A stretch of DNA of 64,000 bases, from the NCBI GenBank assembly GCA_030015575.1, contig CM057338.1:775881864-775945863 (forward strand). The letters run 5' to 3'. A program made the translations under genes and the position numbers. The DNA comes from Agapanthus africanus. Taxonomy: Eukaryota; Streptophyta; Magnoliopsida; Asparagales; Amaryllidaceae. Below, one piece after another: positions 55,790 to 64,000 of the stretch (the first letter of the stretch is position 1; each line of letters begins with the position of its first letter). Below the pieces are notes generated by a model. It saw nothing but the letters and a program-made list of their open reading frames with translations. It searched no databases and had not been told where the DNA came from.

Positions 55790-58328
55790 TTTAGGATAAT
55801 GAAAGAGGCGTTACTAGGAATACCAGTTAACCCCTTTAGAAACATTTTCATGTTTCAGTTTCACTGTGCGATGTTAATTGAAAACTGTTTTCCCAATTTG
55901 AATCTAACTCCAGGGTATGTATTTACCAGATCAGTTTCTCACATCTGCATGTTATTACAGATGGTGAGTGGGAGTAAGATATTGGGAATTGGGTGATTAG
56001 ATCCTCATTATATCGGAATTCATTGTAATTGGTGATATTTGAGGAAATCATCTGGATTTTGCCGGATGGCAAATATATGGATTTGAATATCCGTTGTTAT
56101 GCACCAATTTCAAACCGTTATATCTGTACGTTTATTTTTATAAAATGAGATATATCCTTTTGATATTATGTCTGTGACATTTACCTATATCGGTTGGTGA
56201 TTAGGTAAGGTGCATTCAATAGCGGTGTAATTCTTCTTAACCATACTACAGTTTTTTCAACCTACGACGCACAGGGTTTGAGTTGTTGAACTCAGGGGAC
56301 TTATACAAAGTATTTTATGTTGTCCAGTGTCTATTAGGACAAAGGGGTTGGTACTCATACTATATTCTGTTCACTTATGACTTCTCCAGTTCTGGATATG
56401 TATTTCGTTGAATGCAAGGTCCAGATATTCAGAAGTTATAAGTATAAGAATAAAGTAGAGAACCATTTGTTGTAAGTATCAGAATTCTTCAAGGAAGTCG
56501 AAGATGTAGATACTTGTGTTTGGTATTCCGTTAATAGTAATGGTTATGAGAACTTGTTTCTCTTTCAGGTCACTCATATATGGATGCACTTCTTGATGAG
56601 TAATGCTGATTGACCTTTTTCCATTTGGTTGATGTGCACTGGAGACAGATGCATGTTTTTTTTTGAATCTGGTTCAAATTAGATTAGTGCTTTTGTTTCT
56701 ATATTAAATCAATATAGAATCAATTTATATCTTGACGATGTTAAGGTATATGGAGTTGTCCGGCTGAAGCTTAAAACCAGAATCCAGATAAACTCAAGGC
56801 ATATTTCAGTAATGGCTGGTTTGTGGGTTATCCCGGGCTTTGACGAGGGTTAACTTTCTACCATCAGGAAGATCAATATTTATATTGTTCTTAACTCGCC
56901 ACAGTTTTAGCAAAATGGATTTTTTCAGAAAAACAAAAGTGGGAGTATGGTAGAACTGGAAGTTATTCCAGAACCACAAACGATTACTGAAAATTTAATA
57001 GAACCTGAGGATTCAGTTGTTTTCGACATTCCATTAGCCACTCCGCAGATTTGGTAGGTAACCTCAGGCACCCGAGAGGTACTTCGGTCTTCTCAGAGAC
57101 GGTGACAGGGAGGTTCTTGTTTACCCATACTTGTTGTTGCTGCTATTCTAGACTATAAGACCCGGCAGGAGGATGAGTATAGCGTCGTTCTAAACTAGCT
57201 TTAGAGGTGCACGTGTATATGACTCTGCCAGAGAGTTGTTGTAGTCAGTGGGAGCAGCGGAAGCATAGTAGGCAAGTAGCTTATGTCTATTTACAGACTA
57301 AAGCAGGTATAGCGGAATTAGATCATCTAATTTTTGATGTGACAGTCATAGTCTTTGACCTTATCAGAATTGGAGATGGATCTGCTAAGAAGATAGTAGA
57401 GAGTGATGTCCAGGTATTGGGATGACATGCACTTGATAGGAAGAGATATTCCTATACTACGATCGGTTGTACTATGGTTGTCACAAAGTTGTTTCTCCAC
57501 ATAGGATATGGATGTAATATCAGGGTTTTTGGTTACTAGATCTATGGTTTTTGGATCTGGATTTGGGAAGTATCCTAATCTGGGTACTTTGACATTAAAT
57601 GGACGACTCCTGGCATGGTGGTGAACCTGCAGGTGATGGAGTCAACCTCTCTAAAGGTGTCTTACAGACTAAAGGGGAGAGGGATCTACATGATTAACAT
57701 ATCACTTGCTTAGGCAATTGAGTTAATCATGAAATGTCAAGTACCACACCAGATGTTGTTTTTGCACTAGCTGCAATAAGCAGATATATCAGTCCAATCG
57801 TGGAGAAACATTGGGAAGCAGTTTATGAACATAAATGGATGTTCTAGGGATATGGTAACGGTAGCCTCCTTCGGGAGACGGTTATCATTTCAGGCTTCCA
57901 AGGTGACATGGATGACAGAGTGCCTGTCAGAGTTATAGTTTTTCCCTCTTTTGAGGGACAGTATGTTGGACAGGTGATCCAAGCGGATACTGAGGAAAGG
58001 CATAGCGTAGAATACTGATTAAATTCAGTGGACGATACAGTCTATGTAGTTTGCTGGATTTGGAGTTCAATTGTGAACTGGGTCCCATCAGATATCCAGA
58101 CAAAATTCTAAGACAGGTATTGCTCATTTCGGGAGATAGCTTTCTCCGCGAAGTTGAGATTAAGAGAGATACAGAAAGAAACATTGGAGCGGATCCACTC
58201 ACTGAGGCTATTTCTCGAACGCAATCATTTTCGGAAACAGGCTTTGCGAAACCAATTAGTAGAGAAGTTGGGAGTTCGGTATCACACGGGCTGTGAGTAT
58301 GCGACATCGCAATAATTGGCCTTAAGTG
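55790..58328 (+). pseudogene. gag-pol: Copia pol fossil of D
   Basis: Short stretches align with A/B/C Pol in correct order. 'attgaaaactgttttcc' to 'tctcacatctgca' (55877-55949) is the segment around the protease motif. VELEVIPEPQTITENLIEPEDSVV (56950-57020) is the integrase-RT linker, closest to C. 57417-57460 recalls the 'IGNDIPML' segment of RT. 57745-57840 corresponds to 'RPDVAYALSVVSRY'. 58081-58290 (GPIRYPDK ... ADPLTEAISRTQ) is the RNase H end. Frames change repeatedly and most of integrase and RT is missing or unrecognisable. It is non-functional. Confidence 0.75.
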
Positions 58329-58340
58329 CAAGTGGGAGAT
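58329..58340 (+). other. Polypurine tract of D
   Basis: CAAGTGGGAGAT directly before TGTTGGC, identical to the tracts of A and B. Confidence 0.9.
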
Positions 58341-60403
58341 TGTTGGCTATAGTGCCCTCAAGGCAATTATCATAGTCGCAGACTTGTGATTATGATGATT
58401 GAGTGAGGACCTATACCAATAAAACAGTCTTACTCAAGATGATAGTATGCTATCTGGTTTGTCTTTATCATCATGTACATGTTGATAGAGCCCATAGGAT
58501 TCTTGCTTGACTGCCAGCATTGTGATGGTGATCACATACGTGGGAGCTGGGGGTCTATAAGCACATCCTTAAATGTCCCTAGTCGTAGGAGTATCGAGAC
58601 CGGGCATCGGTACTCCAGTGTAGACTAGTGTATACTGATCGATATCCTGACGAGGGGCGGTGGCCAGGTCTCACAAGCCATTGGTGTTAGTTTGTTCACC
58701 TAAGATAGTATAAAGGTGCTCATTGGGTTATGAGTACACTGGACGGACTCGCCGGGAACCTGCTAGTTGGTCTTATACCTATTGTCAGATAGCAGTTCCC
58801 AGGTGACATGTGTACAGGTTAGTCTGTCGACCTGATATCGTCATTTGTCTCGTGTGAGTTCCCACTGTGCTTTGATTACTACCCTACCACGGCTCAAAGG
58901 AGTCGTGCAAACAGGTTTTAGTTGGGTACAGTCCCGAGCCACATGGAGGCAGTGATCGGATCGTCGGGGATTTGTCTCTCCCGGTATTGGGGGTTGATGT
59001 CCCGTTGTGTACGGATGGCCATCACCATAAATCCGTGGCCACGGTGGACAAGAATTATCGATCCAGGATCGATAGTTTCTCAGGTGGTGATGGGTTTCAT
59101 ACCGACACTAAATATCGCGTTGTTGGGGGTCTGACTTTATCCACCCCCCTAGACTCGATATGCGATACTCTTAGACGAACAGACCGGACTGTACGGATAT
59201 TGTCACTGTCAGGCTAAGTAGGGGTTCTGCATGAGTTTGCTCGTCGGCCTCCCTTTTGCTCAATACCTGGGTAGCCGTTACGTACAGCTAGTGCCGCTGA
59301 CGTGCTTGTGGTTAAACCCACTGCCAGCGTATTGACGAGTCTTTAGAGTCCTACACAGAGGGTTTTCACGGTTCAGGCGATATGGTGTACATGAGGTATG
59401 TTGATACATACAGATGTCCGATTAAATATGTGCACTTGCTGCGCAGACTTTAATTGGACGGTTGATAATACTAGCGGCTTAGGATTAAGCTAGTTTATTA
59501 AATCAGGTTTTGATTTAATATTTTATATATGTATTTGTATATACGTATTCTAGTATTATTGTTCACTATTCGTTTTCTCTCTCGGCTATTCGTATTTTGG
59601 TACGAATACGCGTATATGTATTTCGGTACATATACCGGGAAGTATTCCGTATTTTATACGGAATAGCTTCTAGAAGATGCCACATCATTTATATGATTTT
59701 CCATTTATGGAAATTCATTTGATTTTTATAAATGAGGTGGAATTTGTGTGGTGGCATGAACATTGTTCATAGAATGGGCATGAGTCAAAAGCATGGTTTC
59801 AAAGTATGGTTTGGATTATTTTATTTGATTAATAGGAAATGATATTTTTTGGAGAGAGGGAGAAGGGGGGGGGGGGGGCGGCCAACATATTGGTGTGAGT
59901 GATCATTTCATTTGGATGATTAATTTACATGCTAGCTCTCTCTCTCTCACTCTCTCTCAAGTTCACAAAATGCCTTAACCATTTTTAGCTCATGCCAAGT
60001 CTTCATCACCTCCATTCATCTTCTATGGATGCTCTATTGAGCTCATATGTTGAGAGAAAATTGTAGTGATATTTTCATACACCCCCACTCTCCATAGCTA
60101 GCGACTTTGGAGCGTCGGTTACCTCGTTTGTCGAGGTTGGAGCTTGTGCCGTTTCCCTCAGGTGGATCATCGGAGACGAAGGAAGACCGGCAATCAAACA
60201 TCGTCAAAGGAGCCGCTAGGTGCTTGGAATGAAGACCGAAGGCCATGGATCAACTCAGTATAATGATTCTAACTCTTAGTTAGTTTTCTAGTTTAGGGTT
60301 TAAGGTCGATCCGTAAATCGGGTAACGGCAGCGCCGGTTTAGAAAATTTTTGTTCCGCATTTTGGCCGCGTTTCGACGGCCGGGGCGCTGCCGGGACCCT
60401 ACA
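58341..60403 (+). repeat. 3' LTR of D (2063 bp)
   Basis: Starts TGTTGGCTATAGTGCCC, ends GGGACCCTACA and is followed by TCTTC. It carries a G-run of about 13 near 59866-59878 where the 5' copy has 'agggggtgcc'. It is homologous to 50554-52608 throughout. Confidence 0.92.
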
Positions 60404-60408
60404 TCTTC
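60404..60408. other. Target-site duplication of D (right copy)
   Basis: TCTTC, identical to 50549-50553. Confidence 0.93.
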
Positions 60409-62241
60409 TCTCCTCCAAAGTTGGCTCTCGAGACTGGTCAGTTTTTGCTCTGCCCGCTCTCTGCTAATTTAGAGAATCGGTGCTGTTAGAACTTCCGCCT
60501 TTTCGGTTGTCGTCCCTCCAAGGTTTCGGTCTGTTTGTGAACTGAAGGTCCTGAGCAGACTCAGGCTTTGAGCGTTCCAACGTTTGGACCTTTTTGGTCA
60601 GCTCTTGGAACGTTTTAAGGCCCGCGGTGCATAGAAATGAGGCCATCCAATTATTGAGATTTCCGACAAGTAGACTGACAGATTGGTCCTGCTCTATCGG
60701 CGGTTCACATTTGACGGAGAGATTGCGCCATCGGGTTATAAAATCCGTGCTGCTTTCGTTGTTCTTGGGCTTGGTCCTTACGAGCTCGGCAATGGTGATC
60801 TTATCGCTGACGCTCATGAACCTTTGTCGAAATAAAGATTCCATTTGGATGAAAGTAGTAACGGAGCCATCCGGTATGCTCACGTACTAGTCGAAAGCAA
60901 CATCGGTCAAGCTATTAACAAACTGGCGGAGGAGAAGCGCATCGTTGCCCCCAGTGTTTCCCCATGAGGCTTTGAAGTGGGTGATGTGCTGATTCGCATT
61001 TCCCGTCCCGTTAAATCTTCCGAATTTGGGGATGATATAGCCGCTAGGAAATTCTACCAAATCATCTGACCAGGATATGGTCTCCAACTACTGCTGACAT
61101 CTTTTTGCGCTTCGGCTTCGGCTACCAAGGTTTTGACTTTGTCGGTAACCAAATCCATGATTTGATCTTGAGTTAGCGGGCTACTGTCATCGGTAGCCAA
61201 GACATTTGCCGAGATAGGATGCGGTCCTCCCACTTTTGGATTTGAGGGAACGGGCGTCGGCTGTTTCGGGACACCGTTTCTCGGTTCATGAGAGCCCTGC
61301 GCCTGATTGGGCGGCTGAGAGGCAAGTTGGGCTGTGAGCTGTAAGACGACGTTTGTCAAGTCGTCAATTTTTGAGTAAAGCTTGGCCATCTCCTTGTCTT
61401 TGCTTCTGAGCTGCTTTCGGAGCTCTTGGAGAAGTTGTTGCTCTGCGGTCTTAGGACGGAAAGTTGGCTCTTCTTCGCTTTCCGAGCCTAACTCCTCATG
61501 AATTGAGGGTTCTCTCTACCTATCAGCTTCATCGAGAGGGTTTTCATCATCAAGTGGAAGCGGCTGTTCTTGGGGAGTGGCAACCACATTCAAGCTAGAT
61601 TGGATTTAAGATGTGGTGGCCCCGTCCTTGCTCTTGCTGTGCGTGCTCACCATGTAGACAGTATGGACCACATATCCATCCATTTCCTCGTCTTTGGCGG
61701 GGTAACCCTGTTCCTCGAACCACATGAGGTTCAGCCTAGCAGGAGCCCTAGCCCTTTTGTTGGCTCTATACCTGAGCCTTTTCTGCCTTAGCTTCTCAAT
61801 TTTAAAGGCTTGGCGGGCATCTGCTTCCTGGGAAGCCACCGTGAGTCGATTAGCTGGGAGCTTAGAGAAGACACCCGATCGAGCAGTTGTCAGAGGAATC
61901 GCCGGAGCTTGCTCGAGATGCCCTGTGGCCTTGTTGGTGTTGATGTCCTTGCCCCCAGCTGGGGCCAAGGAGAGTCGTTCAGACACCGACTTGCGTTTGT
62001 GTTGGGGCGCCCTCGCGACCATGACATTCGGCCTTTTCCCCTTTGAGACCGGTTTGTCTGTTACCGGAGCTTGAGGAGATGGGACGGCGTTAGCCGACAT
62101 GAACATAATAGAGCCGAATGGTAGCGGCACCTCCTCCCATTGTCGCCTGAGACTGGCCGGAAGGACCGTCCTGGAGTCCATCTTCATTGTGTAGGAGACA
62201 GGAGTTGTGTCAAGAGCTGAGCTAGTCCTTGTAGACATTTT
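60409..62241 (-). pseudogene. gag: Main part of E gag, broken
   Basis: Gag begins at ATG 62239-62241 (MSTRTSSALDTTPVSYTMKM). The N-terminal 61606-62241 piece is basic and low-complexity. A linker piece at 61054-61389 (MAKLYSKIDDLTNVVLQL, possibly coiled) follows after stops near 61515 and 61600. The capsid part starts SDDLVEFPSGYIIPKFGRFNG (about 61075-61015), shifted in frame relative to the linker. The core FDxYVSIPDGSVTTFIQMESLFRQRF has a TAG at about 60886-60888 where relatives have Trp. SSTDFITRWRNLSVKCEPP and LTKKVQTLE are typical of the Retrotrans_gag family. D interrupts at 60408. Gag would form particles; this copy is dead. Confidence 0.82.
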
Positions 62242-62396
62242 TGCTGCGAACGGAGATTGCAATTTGAAATTTGTTAACCTGCATAAAGAAGCATGATTTC
62301 AGTACAGGCAGTCGATATGTATATTGATTGAGTTCGCATGAACATTTAACCCGAAATATGGGAGGAGAGAAAGGTCCCACCGGACGTGCCAGAATC
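62242..62396 (-). other. E leader and primer-site region
   Basis: The minus strand reads 'gattctggcacgtccggtgg' + 'gacc' right after the LTR end, then about 130 nt to the gag ATG. The tRNA is not obvious; it is not the Met-initiator type used by the copia elements. The same sequence follows the E' LTR at 9229. Confidence 0.65.
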
Positions 62397-64000
62397 TGGA
62401 GGGCGTTTTTCGTCACCCCACTGAGACGGGAATACGCGCACGCTTGTCAGGCACATTACAGAGTCCCCCTGCCTAGGGTAGGCCGGGGTTTAATGATTGT
62501 GGGGATCCGAATCTCCGGCAGCTGTGGACTAAGCTGCCGTTAATTACCCCTCGCCTTTGGAGCGAGGGAAACTCCGATTGACGAGTTAAACTGGTCATAC
62601 GAACTCAATGTGCAGTGTGCGTGTAATGTGTTTTGAAAGGGGGTTTTGGATATGTCGGGAGCCACGCAGAGTTTTTACGGGGGTCCCGCTACCCGGATAG
62701 CGGGCTGGGGATCAAGGGGGCAAGCAGCCCCCTTGCGGGGTGCGGGGCAGCGCCCCGGCCAAAATTTTTTTTTTGGGAGGGAGAGTGTTGTAGAGTATGT
62801 GTATGTGTACATATGTATACATATGTATATATATACATGTATATATATAAAGGGGGGAAAAGACATCCAAAGGATGAGTAGGGCCAGCGCTTTGAGCGTA
62901 AGAGCGCTAGCGCGCCACATATCGGCATGTGGGCGCTTTGCGCTTGAGCGCAAGCGCGCCACGTGTCGGCACGTGGGCGCTTTGCGCTTGAGCGCAGGGC
63001 GCTGGAGCGCAAGCGCGCCACGTGTCGGCATGTGGGCGCTTTGCGCCTGAGCGCCAAGCGCTTGAGCGCAAGCGCGCTACGTGTCAAAACGTGGGCGCTT
63101 TGCGCTTGAGCGCAGGGCGCTGGAGCGCAAGCGCGCCACGTGTCGGTATGTGGACGCTTTGCGCTTTAGCGTTGGGCGCTTGAGCACAAGCGCGCCACGT
63201 GGGCGCTTGGCGCTTGAGCGCAGGACGCTTGAGCACAGGACGCTGGAGCGCAAGCGCGCCACGTATCGGTACATGGGCGCTTTGCGCTAGAGCGCAGGGT
63301 GCTGGAGCGCAAGCGCGCCACGTGTCGGCACGTGGGCGCTTGAGCGCAAGCGCGCCACGTGTCGGCACGTGGGCGCTTTGCACTTGAGCGCAGGGGGCTG
63401 AAGCGCAAGCGCGCAACCTGTCGGCACGTGGGCGCTTGGCGCTTGAGCGCTTGGGCGCCGGCGAGGAAAATGAGGCTTTTAGTCTCAGAACCAGAAGCTA
63501 TGCTTCAGAAAGGAAATATTTATTATATATATATATATATATATGTATGTATATGTATGGAGTTAAACTCCTAGGATGTTTTGAAGGTGATGAAGGGCTT
63601 TTCCCCTTGAGCCCTAGTTCTTCCCCAAAGTGGGGTTTCCGGAGATGAGTCTCCTTCTTCTTCTTTTGTTTGGCCGGATCTTGAAGATCAAGAGATGTGA
63701 GAATTTAAAGATCTCTTCTTTTTTTTGAGATCTAATGGTAGATCCAAGTTCCCCTTTGTGGGTTTTGTAGTGAAAAACTATTTAGTTTTGAAAAAGGAAG
63801 AGTAAAACTCTTATTTAATTTAAAAGAAAGAAGAAGGCTTGGAACCTTCAGGAAAGGGGAAAGAGGCACAAACCCTAGGTTTTTTGAGAGAATGAAAAGT
63901 GTTATTTTTTATTCATCATCATGTTGCCTTTTATAGGCTTACATATTTACATATAGCCCCTTGGGCTTCACAAAATGGCATTTTTCCTACCCATGGCTCA
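62397..64000 (-). repeat. 5' LTR of E (cut by the window end)
   Basis: It matches 45841-47519. About the last 80-250 bp expected from the partner LTR lie beyond position 64000. It has more 59-bp units than the 3' LTR (62890-63450) and an extra GC-rich/T-run stretch (62738-62790). It would be the promoter LTR, firing toward lower coordinates. Confidence 0.86.
62890..63450 (-). repeat. 59-bp G-box/ABRE array (5' LTR of E)
   Basis: About nine to ten units, some shortened, with CACGTGTC or one-base variants. 'GCGCAAGCGCGCC' precedes each G-box. The larger copy number than in the 3' LTR shows expansion or contraction after insertion. Confidence 0.82.

Larger units (their letters stand above)
50554..60403 (+). 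mobile_element. Copia element D, complete ends but decayed coding part
   Basis: A 9850-bp plus-strand Ty1/copia element with LTRs 50554-52608 and 58341-60403 and a TCTTC duplication. It has a primer site (52609), a structured leader, a tandem-repeat region, scattered pol fossils and a polypurine tract (58329-58340). LTR divergence by eye is around 2%, higher than in A or B. The leader aligns well with F, while the coding part is unreadable as protein except for short stretches. Confidence 0.93.
45841..64000 (-). mobile_element. Gypsy Gag-only element E (hosts D; continues past window)
   Basis: LTRs are at 45841-47519 and from 62397 off the right edge. A primer-site region is at 62373-62396, a purine-rich tract at 47520-47534. 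Gag is split by D (50549-60408). No protease, RT, RNase H or integrase is present. The 2.7 kb between gag and the 3' LTR consists of tandem and dispersed repeats. This fits the non-autonomous plant class described as TR-GAG or LARD-like elements. The expected target site 'aaacc' (45836-45840) can be checked only with sequence beyond 64000. The two LTRs differ clearly more than those of A, B or D, so E is older. Confidence 0.85.

Noticed and set aside
61724..62074. 116-codon plus-strand frame opposite the E gag N-terminus
   Set aside because: It is antisense to the recognised Gag coding strand. The apparent membrane segments come from translating basic, Ala-rich Gag backwards.
62675..63416. 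Several 110-134 codon frames in the right E LTR
   Set aside because: Same repeat artefact as in the left LTR.
1..64000. A host protein-coding gene, tRNA or rRNA
   Set aside because: Nothing outside the retrotransposon frames shows a recognisable domain, and no tRNA-like cloverleaf was noticed. The Met-tRNA matches are primer-binding sites of only about 12 nt.

Overview
This 64 kb window looks like intergenic DNA from a flowering plant with a large, repeat-rich nuclear genome. I found no host gene, tRNA or rRNA. Almost every base can be assigned to nested LTR retrotransposons. The evidence is 5-bp target-site duplications, TG...CA LTRs of about 1.7 to 4.2 kb, primer-binding sites matching initiator-Met tRNA (TGGTATCAGAGC), and plant Ty1/copia Gag-Pol and Ty3/gypsy Gag proteins. 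The sequence does not identify the species.

Layout, left to right. (1) 1-2070 is AT-rich and resembles part of a diverged long LTR. 2075-2790 is a degenerate tandem repeat. (2) 2880-8666 is a decayed gypsy element 'G' on the minus strand, with a gag remnant and a 4.2 kb LTR. (3) 8667-9596 is the LTR end, PBS and gag start of a plus-strand relative (E') of gypsy element E. (4) A plus-strand copia element 'F' starts at 9597. It is interrupted by copia element 'A' (14357-24588, minus strand, matching 2173-bp LTRs, CTAAG duplication) and resumes at 24594-24998. (5) 24999-39224 is copia 'B' on the minus strand. It is a tandem array with an 8071-bp period: truncated internal, LTR, full internal, LTR. 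(6) 39225-45840 is copia 'C' (minus), cut by B on one side and by E on the other. (7) 45841-64000 is a gypsy Gag-only element 'E' (minus), whose right LTR runs off the window. Inside its gag gene sits copia 'D' (50554-60403, plus strand, TCTTC duplication).

Only A has an uninterrupted Gag-Pol frame, and its Gag zinc knuckle is broken. B has a full Gag-Pol with two Trp-to-TAG stops. C, D and F have lost nearly all of gag. E encodes only a broken Gag.

The most interesting signal is in the long untranslated leaders of the five copia elements. All five carry the same RNA-like architecture although they differ in sequence. It consists of a GC-rich hairpin about 200-211 nt from the LTR/PBS junction, a hairpin after GATGGGA, and three consecutive two-tier stem-loops whose loop is nearly identical within an element but differs between elements. 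The stems show compensatory changes. A pyrimidine-rich splice-acceptor-like sequence follows just before gag. I know of no description of this arrangement. The LTRs carry dense W-box (A, B) or G-box/ABRE (E) arrays that suggest stress-responsive transcription.
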